Shown here one piece after another: positions 42,125 through 51,900 of a stretch of DNA of 64,000 nt. This DNA comes from Fodinibius salsisoli. Its GTDB lineage: Bacteria > Bacteroidota > Rhodothermia > Balneolales > Balneolaceae. Below the pieces are notes generated by a model. That model saw only the letters and a list, made by a program, of their open reading frames with translations. It did not search any database and was not told where the DNA came from. The stretch spans positions 248,001 through 312,000 of the forward strand of contig NZ_JAGGJA010000005.1 of the NCBI RefSeq assembly GCF_026229185.1, written 5' to 3'. How positions within the stretch are numbered: the stretch's first letter is position 1; the number at the start of each line of letters is the position of its first letter. Both the position numbers and the translations under genes were made by a program.

Positions 42125-44440
42125 TTAAAAAGTAAATTGCAGGTCAGCGAAGAATACACGTCCGGGTTCAGGGATAGGCTGACCAGAAAACGGATTCTTG
42201 GCATTCAGATGGTTAACATACTGAACATCCGTAATATTCTTCACACCGGCTTGCAGGGATAGCTGCTTCCAGATAGTTGCTCCAACTTGGAGATCAGCCG
42301 TGATATAAGCATCGGTAGTGGTTTCACCTTTCAGGATAGCCACTCGATCCTGTTGATCTACGAAATGGACTGTTCCTTCAATAGAAAGAGGTAGTTGTGT
42401 TGCTTCATAGCGCAGGCCGGCATCGGCGGTGAATGGAGAAACACCAAGAGCGGGCTGTTCAAGTTTCTTGTCTTCTCCCCAGAGGTAGCTTAAGCCTGCT
42501 TTTACTTTGAGAGGCTCCACCAGTCGGTAAGAAGTGGTTGCGTCAAGTCCCCAGAACTGTGCTGATCCATTTGTGTATTGAAAGACCGTTTCGGGGCTTA
42601 GGGGAAGTCTTTTGGGAAGGTCCGTTGACCGGATGGTGATATAATTATCCATTTGACGTGCAAAAGCGTTCAGGGAGAAGTTCCATTTGGGATAGGCCGC
42701 ACTAATCCACATATCGGCTTGGGTGCTTCGCTCCGGATCAAGACTGGGGTTGCCGACAAATTCAGCACTGGTCTGGGCTTTGCTGGCGGGCGTACGATCG
42801 GAGTACCGTTCGGTGGCATCAGCAGTACGTACCACAGATCCAAATCCTGCTCCTAAGGTCCAGTTTTTAGCAGGGATGTAGCTTAAAGTGAAAGATCCAC
42901 TGAGGTTTGCTTCTGATGAACTTAAGCCGGTGCTGACATTTTCTTTGAAAAAGCTACTGGATGTATCTGCATCGGCATTTACCACATCCAGCCGCACCGT
43001 TCCACTGGCACTCAATCGATCGGTAAAAGAGTGACTCAGCTGCGTGTATAACCCCACATCCATGATGTTGGCATCGGGCCACATTAAATCCGTGAGCGGG
43101 AAAGCAGGAGGCTTCATCCCTTCATCACTCCGGTCGATTGTACGAATGGCCTTGCGATTGGTGTGATAGAAATCGGCACCTATTTGCCAATCCCAGTTAT
43201 TGCCGGTGGTAAGCGTAGTAGAGAGCTTTCCGCCGGTCGCATACATATGAGCATCTACGCCGACATCGAGTCCGAAAGGAGGCATACGATCGGGATTTGG
43301 CTGAGCGGTGGGTTTGTCATCATTGTCCATGCCGTGATCGACCGTATTGCGGTATAGCGATGCTTCTACAGTTTGAACAGTTGCGTTTTCGGGCGTCCAT
43401 TTCCAGTTTGCAGAGAGGTTGTAGGTGTCAAAATAGTCGGCATCCAGCAGTCGGCCTGGGTAGTCGATATTTTCTTGGTTCTGATATCCGAAGGATACAT
43501 CTAGGTAGGAATTGGGAGTAAGGGCATAACCCAGTTTGGCTCGAATCTCTCTGGAAAGAAAATCGGCCGGTATGGCTGTTCCATTACCAGATTCATAACT
43601 GTTGCCTTCTCGCCAGGCACCGTGTATCCAGTAACCGAATTTACCGGTACTTCCATGCAGGGAGGCTGCTTCTTCGACGGCATTATAGTTAGAGTCGTAT
43701 CCACTGGAAAGGGTTCCGCCAAATGGGTTGCTAAGGGTGTTAAGCGGTTGTGTTTGCACTCGGACAGCACTCATGGTACCGGCGCCCCAGGTTAAGGCAT
43801 AGGGACCTTTAACGACATCAATGGTTTTGATGGCTGAGGGATCCAAGTGACTTAAAGGAGAATCCATGCGAGCGGGTCCGCCGGGAAAGATACGGGTGCC
43901 ATCGAGGAAGGTGCCCACTTCGGTTTCGCGTAATCCGCGAATAACAGGATCGAGCCCAACCGGGCCGCGGCGAACGGCATCAACGCCATCCACATCGCGC
44001 AAGAGTTCACCCGAATCACGTGGGTTTGCCTGCTGGACCTCTTCTTCACCCAGTTGTGATCTTTTCAAGTCGGGTTGCAGGGCGGTAACCTGGATGCCTT
44101 GCAGACTTAGGGCTTGCGGCTGAAGCCTGATCTCTAACGAAATCGTTTCTGTATCGTTTATGGTGATCGATTTAGTCTGTTTTTTATAACCTATGAAAGA
44201 AAAAATAAGCTCATGAGTGCCGGAGGGTACATTGTTTAGTATAAATGTACCGTCGGCAGCCGAAGTAGTGCCAAGAGTTGTATAGGATAGGACAATATTG
44301 GCATCAGCAATGGGGTGGTTGGTTTCCTGGTTTAAAATGGTACCGGTTACCGTTCCACGTTGTTGGGCAAACGCAGAATAACTACTGCCCATGAAGGCAA
44401 CAAAAGTAAAAAGTACGAAATAGTGTGTAATCTTGTTCAT
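42125..44440 (-). CDS. TonB-dependent receptor, OprC-like copper type
   Basis: A 771-residue outer-membrane receptor. Signal peptide about 1-25, then a carboxypeptidase-regulatory-like domain (TVTGTILNQETNHPIADANIVL), a plug domain (about 118-230) and a barrel ending in FFADLQFTF. The plug segment GGPARMDSPLSHLDPSAIKTIDVVKGPYALTWGAG resembles the OprC/NosA TonB-dependent copper receptors, with Met-Asp-Ser-Pro in the place where those receptors keep Met/His. Its genes are followed closely by SCO and PCu(A)C, so it probably imports copper for cytochrome oxidase. Ligand is inferred from context and plug similarity. A small Cys-containing protein gene lies upstream. Confidence 0.88.
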   Translation of the reverse strand: MNKITHYFVLFTFVAFMGSSYSAFAQQRGTVTGTILNQETNHPIADANIVLSYTTLGTTSAADGTFILNNVPSGTHELIFSFIGYKKQTKSITINDTETISLEIRLQPQALSLQGIQVTALQPDLKRSQLGEEEVQQANPRDSGELLRDVDGVDAVRRGPVGLDPVIRGLRETEVGTFLDGTRIFPGGPARMDSPLSHLDPSAIKTIDVVKGPYALTWGAGTMSAVRVQTQPLNTLSNPFGGTLSSGYDSNYNAVEEAASLHGSTGKFGYWIHGAWREGNSYESGNGTAIPADFLSREIRAKLGYALTPNSYLDVSFGYQNQENIDYPGRLLDADYFDTYNLSANWKWTPENATVQTVEASLYRNTVDHGMDNDDKPTAQPNPDRMPPFGLDVGVDAHMYATGGKLSTTLTTGNNWDWQIGADFYHTNRKAIRTIDRSDEGMKPPAFPLTDLMWPDANIMDVGLYTQLSHSFTDRLSASGTVRLDVVNADADTSSSFFKENVSTGLSSSEANLSGSFTLSYIPAKNWTLGAGFGSVVRTADATERYSDRTPASKAQTSAEFVGNPSLDPERSTQADMWISAAYPKWNFSLNAFARQMDNYITIRSTDLPKRLPLSPETVFQYTNGSAQFWGLDATTSYRLVEPLKVKAGLSYLWGEDKKLEQPALGVSPFTADAGLRYEATQLPLSIEGTVHFVDQQDRVAILKGETTTDAYITADLQVGATIWKQLSLQAGVKNITDVQYVNHLNAKNPFSGQPIPEPGRVFFADLQFTF

Positions 44441-44665
44441 AATAATGCTTTGATAATTTCTAAATGCTTAAAGTGCGATTACACGCAGTGGATGGAAAAG
44501 CATGTACTTGCTGGTTGATTCCATCATATAAGCGTCCTGCATTACAATAGCTTATGTTTCAGGTATGGGTGATCAACACATCAAGGGTGTGAGAATCCCA
44601 GTCACGGCATGTAGAAAAAGGCGAAGTCAGCGTAGGTCTGAGAAAGACAGATACTGCTCCAGAAA

Positions 44666-45040
44666 TTATCCGAGCTGGGGAGGAGGAGAGGAGGGTTCGG
44701 CGTACCAGAGGGCCTTGAACTGATGTTCGTCAACCGAAAATATCTGAGGATGTGAGAGAGCGGAGTGGTGAAGAACGACTGTTGTCTGGAAAAAGAAATC
44801 AACTTTAGGAGCCCGATCTACATAATGTGATGCCACATCTTTTTTCTGCTGATGCTGACGATGGAACATCTCATCAAGCTGACAGGCCCCATTACAGTCT
44901 AACTCTGGGTTATCCTGATTGACACACAGCTCGGTAGCAAAATAGTGGAAATTAGCATAATAGCTCACATACGGTACGGTAAAGTGAAATACCGCCATTA
45001 GATGTGCACCAATTAATATGATGGCTATTCCTTTCTTCAT
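44666..45040 (-). CDS. Small Cys-motif protein of the copper group
   Basis: A 124-residue protein with one N-terminal hydrophobic segment (IAIILIGAHLMAVFHFTVPYV) that may be a signal anchor. It carries the motif ATELCVNQDNPELDCNGACQLDE, with Cys spaced as C-x9-C-x3-C, and a following His/Gln-rich stretch (MFHRQHQQKKDVASHY) that could bind metal. Similar short proteins with a CNGKC-type motif stand beside copper or TonB genes in Bacteroidota. I infer a copper-related role from this and from its position upstream of the receptor. The family is not characterised. It is about 225 bases from the receptor start. Confidence 0.7.
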   Translation of the reverse strand: MKKGIAIILIGAHLMAVFHFTVPYVSYYANFHYFATELCVNQDNPELDCNGACQLDEMFHRQHQQKKDVASHYVDRAPKVDFFFQTTVVLHHSALSHPQIFSVDEHQFKALWYAEPSSPPPQLG

Positions 45041-45114
45041 CAGAAAGGAAGGTAAGGAATTTCAGGTTGTTAATCTAAACTGTTTGTTTTGTTGATAAGT
45101 AAGCAGCTTCTGTA

Positions 45115-45270
45115 CTAAATATGTCCCAGTAGCCAAAAAATAAGAAGAATAACCAGGATGGTGCCGAGCAAACCACTGGGACCGTAACCCCAGCTGCGAC
45201 TGTACCGCCAGCTTGGTAAGGAACCGATGAGTATTAGAATGATCAGGATAATCAGAATAGTACCTAACAT
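45115..45270 (-). CDS. DUF3309 family small membrane protein
   Basis: A 51-residue protein. It begins MLGTILIILIILILIGSLP, continues SWRYSRSWGYGPSGLLGTI and ends LVILLIFWLLGHI. Two hydrophobic helices flank a short Trp/Tyr/Gly loop, the usual DUF3309 layout. ATG is at 45268-45270 on the - strand and the TAG at 45115-45117. The function is unknown; such genes are often stress related. It lies upstream of the Cys-motif protein gene on the same strand. Confidence 0.85.
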   Translation of the reverse strand: MLGTILIILIILILIGSLPSWRYSRSWGYGPSGLLGTILVILLIFWLLGHI

Positions 45271-45398
45271 AAACGACCTCACAGTTAGTGATGGGTGAAC
45301 TATCGGGTAGCTAATTATATTCTTTAAATTCGGATGAACTTAAGTTGTTCCCTTTCTTGTATTAGAAATTTTAAGAGGCTTTGAAATACAGGGATATT

Positions 45399-45498
45399 TC
45401 GACTTCACTCCTCCGCCGGTTGGCGGATTCATTGCGCTCAGACTGACGTCATATTGAGAGCAACGAGCACAGATGTAATATCGGGCGAATGAAGTCGA
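45399..45498. repeat. Intergenic repeat with inverted ends
   Basis: Ends tcgacttca and tgaagtcga are exact 9-bp inverted repeats, and ccgccggttggcgg (45413-45426) is an inner hairpin. This is the common tttcgactnnnctcaatatgac-type Bacteroidota repeat. It fills most of the 291-base gap between the DUF3309 and M14 peptidase genes, which otherwise shows no gene. Confidence 0.65.
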
Positions 45499-45561
45499 AG
45501 AGTGAACGCCAGATTCTTCAAGGTCCTCCTAAAATTGGCACTTTTATCAGAAGAGGTTTTC

Positions 45562-46836
45562 TTACTGAGCATTACTATTACTTTTTTCCCATTCATCTAA
45601 CAGTTTACGCATAATAATTTGAGCTGCTTCTTGGGAAACTCTTCGGAGTTTTTGCCGGTCAGCGCGATCATCCACTTCATAGGTCACAGCATCGGCTCCG
45701 AACGTATGAAAAATCCAGTTTTTAGCAATGGGAGAGCTGGTGTCGAAAGGTTCTACGGCAAAGTGTGTGGCTGGAAATACTTTTTCCAGATCTTCAATCC
45801 ACCGGTAGGTAAAATCATCGGGGAAAGTGGTAATGTCCCTGTTGATAGGATAAAAGATATTTTCGTTTGTTGAGTGAAAATCGATACCGTAGTAAACGCT
45901 TCGGTTGGCATCATCCTTCAGGGGCAAAAGATCATCGCGGATAGCCCGGGTTTCCGGTTGATTGAAAGCCTGCCAGTCACGATTCAGGTCAACGCCGGCA
46001 CCATTATGTCGCCAGTGTCCCCCTTGCACGCCATCTGGGTTTACCAATGGATAGGCCCGGATTTCAAACTCTTCCCGAAAGCTGTTGGCAAGAGGGGTAT
46101 CGGCGGCCAAGGTTTCAATAAATACCTGGCTGGCAAGTCCGCCGGTTACTTCCGGCGGATGCTGGCGACCAGTAATAATGAGAACGCCCTGGGGTTGAGT
46201 GGAGGCTGCTTGACCAATGGTCATTTTTACAACAGGTCGTTGCTGGTGAGAGTAGCCGACCGTATCCAGTTGGGTTGGGGAAGTGGACCGGATCGAATCA
46301 GCCCAGTACAGCATATTGTTATAGGTGAGCAGTTCCTGAGCAGAAATCCAAAGTGGTTGGCCGTCATCCAGAGAGAGACGAAGGGTAGCTGTGCCCGAGG
46401 TATCCACCTGGATGTTGGAATCAGCTATAGGTTGCCATTGTTTGCCGTTACTGCTGAGTTTGGGAATATATCGGTGGTCTCCCTCTTTGTAACTAAGTTG
46501 GAGGTCAATTTCCCGGGTAGAGTCACTATGGATTTTGAAGGCATACCACGGACTGTTATTTACAGGATAATTTTCGGCTTCGATGATCAGCCGATACAGC
46601 GAGTCGTTAACCTGGTAGAAGTTGCTCATTCGGGCGCCATCAAATTCGTTACTTACCCAGATGCCGTCAGCAGATATCCCAATGGTACGTTTATGCTGCA
46701 GCTGAATCTTCTTGTCGGTCGTGACGGTAGCTCCTTCCGGGTCGTAGGAAAAGCCTGAAAACTCTTCACCGCTTTTACAACTTTGGATGATGAGACACGT
46801 TAACAGAAGCAGAAATAGCGATCGATAAGGAACCAT
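45562..46836 (-). CDS. M14 family zinc carboxypeptidase-like lipoprotein
   Basis: A 424-residue exported peptidase-like protein. The lipobox is LIIQSC (Cys at about residue 20). After an N-terminal beta domain comes an M14 catalytic domain: zinc ligands His and Glu in TGRQHPPEVTGG, the third His in GIDFHSTNENIFY, Arg/Asn in GAGVDLNRDWQAFNQPE, and a catalytic-type Glu in AVTYEVDDRADR. The layout is that of bacterial M14 metallopeptidases with an N-terminal sandwich. Substrate is unknown. It stands alone on the - strand. Confidence 0.9.
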   Translation of the reverse strand: MVPYRSLFLLLLTCLIIQSCKSGEEFSGFSYDPEGATVTTDKKIQLQHKRTIGISADGIWVSNEFDGARMSNFYQVNDSLYRLIIEAENYPVNNSPWYAFKIHSDSTREIDLQLSYKEGDHRYIPKLSSNGKQWQPIADSNIQVDTSGTATLRLSLDDGQPLWISAQELLTYNNMLYWADSIRSTSPTQLDTVGYSHQQRPVVKMTIGQAASTQPQGVLIITGRQHPPEVTGGLASQVFIETLAADTPLANSFREEFEIRAYPLVNPDGVQGGHWRHNGAGVDLNRDWQAFNQPETRAIRDDLLPLKDDANRSVYYGIDFHSTNENIFYPINRDITTFPDDFTYRWIEDLEKVFPATHFAVEPFDTSSPIAKNWIFHTFGADAVTYEVDDRADRQKLRRVSQEAAQIIMRKLLDEWEKSNSNAQ

Positions 46837-47033
46837 AGCAGGTGATAGATGATAAAGTTAATAACTCAAGGAGTATAATATATAAAAGGCGAACAGAGTA
46901 AAAAGAATATCGGCGCGAAGGCATGCGATAATATAACGATGACGAGACTTAAGCTTTTGATGGTTCATCCTTAACTATTATTATTAATCGCTTAATATAA
47001 GACGACTATTAACATTGCAACAGAAGGAAATTA

Positions 47034-48989
47034 GTGGTCAATAATTATCTCAAAAGGTTTTGTATTCTGTGCCTGTTATGGAGTTGGAGTTATCCTGCTA
47101 CTTCATTGGCAAAGGGAGAGGAGTTGCCTGAGGAGAAGGCCAGTCAGGTCTGGAATTTGGATATTGAGGGAAATGAGGCCTTTTCGGACATTATTATTAA
47201 GGATCAGATAGCCACCGACGCCTTTTCATTTTGGGAAAAGCTAAAGTTCTGGGATCGATCCGGTCATGAGTTAGATCAGCTGGAAGTGAAGAAGGATGTC
47301 ATCCGTATTCAAAATTATTACAGTCGGCGTGGCTTTCCCAAAGTAAAAGTCCGTTACCGTATTGAGGAAGGAAACAAATCATGGAAGAAAAAGGTCGTTT
47401 TTGTTGTTCGGGAACAGCAGCCTATACGAATAGCAAGTATTGAATTTAGTTTTCAGGAGAAAAAGTACCAGGATAGCGTCTTGGAAGATCATCGTTTCCA
47501 GCGGACCGAAGCCCGAAGTGAATATCAGCCAAAGGGGATCTACGAAACGATTAAAAGGGGAGAGGTCGTAAGCAGTTATGTGCAAACGCTCCAAAATATG
47601 GGCTTTGCTTATGCCGAAGTTTCGGTTAACGCCCGGGTTGATACTGCTCGTTTTTCCGCCGATCTAACCATCGACTTGGATCTGGGTCCCTTGACCTATT
47701 TAAATGATGTATCTGTAGGGGGTGATAGTACGATTAGTGATGGATATGTAGTTCGTGAATCTGGACTGAGAAAAGGAAACCAATATAGTCTTGATGCCAT
47801 ACAAGAAGCACAGCGCGAAATTTTTAACCATCACTTATTTCGTTTTGCAACCATTAATATCCCGAAGCAAGAGCAAGATTCTACCCTGGATCTTTCTATA
47901 CAAGTACACGAAAATAAATTACGTACCATTGAGGCTTCGGCAGGTTTTGGAACCGATGAATATTTGCGTGGGCAAGTAGGATGGACCCATCGTAATGTCT
48001 TAGGCAAAGGGCATCAATTTACCAGTACCCTTAAGGCCTCATACATCGAGCAGACTATTAACCTGGATTATCTTTTGCCTTACGTTTTTAATACGAAGAG
48101 CAGCTTTGTTATTTCACCTTTTGCCCAGCATCTGTTGGAGGAAAGTTATGAACTCTCACGTATGGGAATCACCAACAGTTTAATTTATCGGTATAGCCGT
48201 AATGTAACCGGTTCGCTATCCTACCAGTTTACCAGGAATACCGAACTCTCCCAGCAGCAGGATGAGAGCCTGCCCGACACCACACAGAATTATAATCTGT
48301 CCTCCATCCAGCTAAGCGGCTATTATAATCAAGGCTTTGGACGGCGCAGTCAGCAGGGATGGGTGGTACAGCCTTATGCCGAAATATCGGGTTTCTTGGG
48401 GACTTCTACCTTTCAATTTCAGAAGCTATCGCTTGATATCCGTCGGTACACTCCACTTACATCCACAACAACGCTGGCAACTCGGCTACAGGGAGGTAAA
48501 GTGTTTGCAGCGCAGGAAGACTCGCTCCCCAATAATATCCGTTACTACGTAGGCGGAACCAACTCAGTGCGTGGATGGAGCCGCTACCAACTGGGGCCCA
48601 AGCGCATAGTAACTGATAGTATTGACACGGGCAATGGAGAAGCCGATAGTACGTTTTTTAGCCGGTATATACCCACCGGTGGACGCACTTTTGTGGCATT
48701 TAATGTTGAGGTCCGCCAGGATATTGATCCCCTTATTAATAATTTTGGGCTAACGGCTTTTTTGGATGGAGGACAGGTATGGCGAAAACATCCGGATATA
48801 GACTCGCGACCGCTGCAGTTTAGTGTCGGAGGCGGCGTGCGGTACGAATCACCTATTGGACCAGTCAGGCTGGATGTCGGATATAAAATTAATCCCTCAG
48901 ATGCTGACCTTAACAGGTATCGGGGACGTAGTCATGGCAACGCCTGGGATCGTATTGGCATTCATGTAAGTATTGGGCAAGCATTTTAA
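47034..48989 (+). CDS. Omp85/TamA-like outer membrane assembly protein
   Basis: A 651-residue outer-membrane protein. Signal peptide about 1-27 (SYPATSLAKG), about three POTRA-like domains (30-330, e.g. VWNLDIEGNEAFSDIIIKDQI and DVSVGGDSTISDGYVVRESGLRKGNQY) and a 16-strand Omp85 barrel. The L6 motif is in VGGTNSVRGWSRYQLGP and the terminal strand ends in IHVSIGQAF. It resembles TamA/BamA. The start is GTG 47034. The next gene, tamB-like, starts within its stop codon, which supports a TamA-type partner. The main BamA may be elsewhere. Confidence 0.9.
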   Translation: MVNNYLKRFCILCLLWSWSYPATSLAKGEELPEEKASQVWNLDIEGNEAFSDIIIKDQIATDAFSFWEKLKFWDRSGHELDQLEVKKDVIRIQNYYSRRGFPKVKVRYRIEEGNKSWKKKVVFVVREQQPIRIASIEFSFQEKKYQDSVLEDHRFQRTEARSEYQPKGIYETIKRGEVVSSYVQTLQNMGFAYAEVSVNARVDTARFSADLTIDLDLGPLTYLNDVSVGGDSTISDGYVVRESGLRKGNQYSLDAIQEAQREIFNHHLFRFATINIPKQEQDSTLDLSIQVHENKLRTIEASAGFGTDEYLRGQVGWTHRNVLGKGHQFTSTLKASYIEQTINLDYLLPYVFNTKSSFVISPFAQHLLEESYELSRMGITNSLIYRYSRNVTGSLSYQFTRNTELSQQQDESLPDTTQNYNLSSIQLSGYYNQGFGRRSQQGWVVQPYAEISGFLGTSTFQFQKLSLDIRRYTPLTSTTTLATRLQGGKVFAAQEDSLPNNIRYYVGGTNSVRGWSRYQLGPKRIVTDSIDTGNGEADSTFFSRYIPTGGRTFVAFNVEVRQDIDPLINNFGLTAFLDGGQVWRKHPDIDSRPLQFSVGGGVRYESPIGPVRLDVGYKINPSDADLNRYRGRSHGNAWDRIGIHVSIGQAF

Positions 48990-51900
48990 TGAACAAAAAA
49001 TCGAAACATAATTCGCAGAGAAACACACGCCGCAAGTGGCCGTGGATATTGCTGTGTAGCCTGTTAGTTGTAGTGGCCCTGGCCCGCCTGGCCCTGATGA
49101 CCGATCCCGTCCACCAATGGATTAAACAGGCCATCGTCAGTGCTGCCGGAGAACAGCTCGCGCCCGAACTTTCGATTGGTAATATCTCAGGGGATCTCTG
49201 GAAAGGAGCTACGCTGAGCGATGTGCAGCTGAGGGCGGATCGCCCCATTGCATCCATTGATACCGTGCAGGTAGAATATAACGTCTGGAGTTATTTTGGT
49301 GAAGCCCTGGAGATAAAGAAAGTCCGAGTGGTAAATCCTTTATTAACGCTGAGGCAGGAAACAGACAGCAGCTGGAATGTTCAGCACTGGATGAAAGATA
49401 CAGGTACAGCGCAAGATACTACAGGAGGAACATTCCCCTTTGTTCTATCAGATCTGTTGATTGAAAAAGGGAAGTTTGAGGTGGGGATGCTTCAGCTACC
49501 CCAGGATTCTTCGATCCTTATTGATGAATTGAACTTATCCAGCCGAATAGCCAATTACGGAAAGAGCTACGAAGCAAGTCTCCGTTCCCTGACTTTTAAT
49601 GTCCAAAATACCAACATTGATGCACCGATCACTATTGAAACCGCGGCAGAAGCAGATTCTTCATCAATAACACTGGAAAAACTGGCGGTTGCCACTGGTC
49701 ACAGTCTGTTGAATGCTTCGGGTCAGGCCCATTTGGCTGATTCTACCGCGCATTTTCAGGCAGAAGCCTCTCCCGTGGGGTGGCAGGATCTCGCCGCTTA
49801 CGCCCAGACGCTCCCGATTCGCGAAGACATTAACATGTCGATAGACCTTAAGGGGACGGTCCCTGATTTTGAATTGGCTCTTAGAGCTCATGCAGAAGGT
49901 ATTGAAAATGTTTTTCTGCAAAGTCATTTTGAATATGATTCGACCCTAACACTGACCACCTTTCAGTTATCAGCAGGGCAACTTGACCTGCAATCATTTA
50001 CCGGCGATACGTCGATGCCCAGTATCAGGAACCTTCAGTTTCAGAGTCAGGGTCGTATTCCGTTAGAAGCGTATCAAGAATCCCAACTAGAGGGGACTCT
50101 GTTAGTGGAAGATATAGGACTGGCTGAGTACCACCTGGATCGGCTCCAAGGGTCGTTCAATCTTCAAAACAATCGGGCCACTGTGGAGTTGATGCCTGCC
50201 AATGGCAAAGAGCAGCTAACTTTTTCTGCAGATATTTTCCGACTTTGGGATGAAGATCCCTTGCTTCAGATGAAGGCCGGGGGAACGAATCTTCATCCCC
50301 AAAATTGGCTGCCGGGAGAAACTTATACGGGGCGTTTATCATTTGAGGCCGCCATCGATGGCAACGGTTGGGTCCCAGAGGAGGAGTTATGGAAATACCA
50401 GCTGAATATAGAAGAAAGCCAGTTGATGGATCAGCAGATCGAGAGGGCTTCATTCAGCGGATTTTTTAACCAAAACAGGCTGACCAACCAATCCAAACTT
50501 ACTGTGGGTCGGAGTAGGATCGGCCTGCAAGCAGAGGTAGGTAGGCTTCAGAACACTCCTGAATTCAACTATTCATTAACTGCGGATAGCGTGAATTTAG
50601 CTGATTTCACGGGCCTTGAAAGGTATACGTCTTCCATTACAGCAGAAGTGGAAGGGCGAGGCAGCGGGACATCACTTGAGGATCTTGATATGAAAGCCGG
50701 CCTGAAGATGGGTCCTTCCATCTTTAGGGGAGAGCGTATCCAAAAGATGGCGCTGGATGTACACATTGCCGACTCGGTGGTCTCCGTAAGCCAGGGGGTC
50801 GTGGAAAGCGATATTCTGGCCGGAACATTTACCAGCCGTATTCACATGGAGAATTTGTATGCTCCGGCGAATGTGGTAGATCTGGATATGCAACTGAAGG
50901 ATATATCTTCGCTGGCGGCTATTGCAGAGGTAGATAAGTTACAAGCTGCGGGTTCCATACAGGGACAGTTAATACCCACGGGGCAGGATTCCGTAGCTTT
51001 TGAAAGCACGGTTGATATAACTGACTTCAATTATGACAATCAATTTTCTGCCCCCAAAATAGCTGGAGATTTACGTATTGATCTGGGGGAAGAACCCCAA
51101 TATTCACTGGATGTTGAGGTGCAAGATCCCACTGTGGCTTCAATGGAACTGCAAAATATTAGGCTCAAAACTGATGGCCAGTTTGCAGAACATATAAGGG
51201 GCTCTTTTGACCTTCAGCTGGCCGGTCGGGGGAAAGACCAGATTAGTCAGGCTGGTAATTATTCACTGGGTGAGGATACAACGGCTATATCGTTATCCAA
51301 ATTCGATTTAACCACCGATTTGCGAACGCTTTCCTTGCAACGTCCATTTCATGCGATGGTGGAGAAGGGGGTTATTCAGACAGATACACTGCACCTGAGT
51401 ACTCCGGATAATTCAGCCTTCATGGAACTGGCCGTTCCCTATGCCGATAGTTTTCACCAAAAGGGATATTTTAAAGCGAAGGAATTAAACCTAAAGGCTA
51501 TTCAGGATGGTATTTTACATGAGTCATATTTTACGGGCATCCTCTCCGGGGAGTTCCAGGTGGATCGTACGGATACCAGCATGACGGCCTCCAGTGACGT
51601 CGTGATGTCTGACTTGATGTATGAGGAGACAAAGCTGGATACCTTGCGATTGCAGGGGGATATTGAGAATGAAAACCTTGTCGGTATGATGGCATTACAT
51701 CAGCATGGAGATTTGATTGCCGAAGGGAACCTGGATATTCCTTTTAAAGTCAAGGATCCGGATCAGTTACGAGACAACTTTTTCGAGCGTCCGGTGAGCG
51801 GAGCCTTACAGCTTCATGCGGTTAAATTGAGTCGTTTTAGTACACTATTAGAACAATGGGGTTATGAAAATACGAAGGGGACATTGCAGTTTGATGGTCA

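Noticed and set aside
44441-44665. Possible cobalamin riboswitch before the OprC-like receptor
   Set aside because: No B12-box-like sequence was found, and the receptor resembles copper rather than cobalamin transporters.
45874-46758. Long open frame on the + strand (294 codons)
   Set aside because: It lies entirely antisense to the M14 peptidase gene, whose motifs are intact, and its own product shows no family features.
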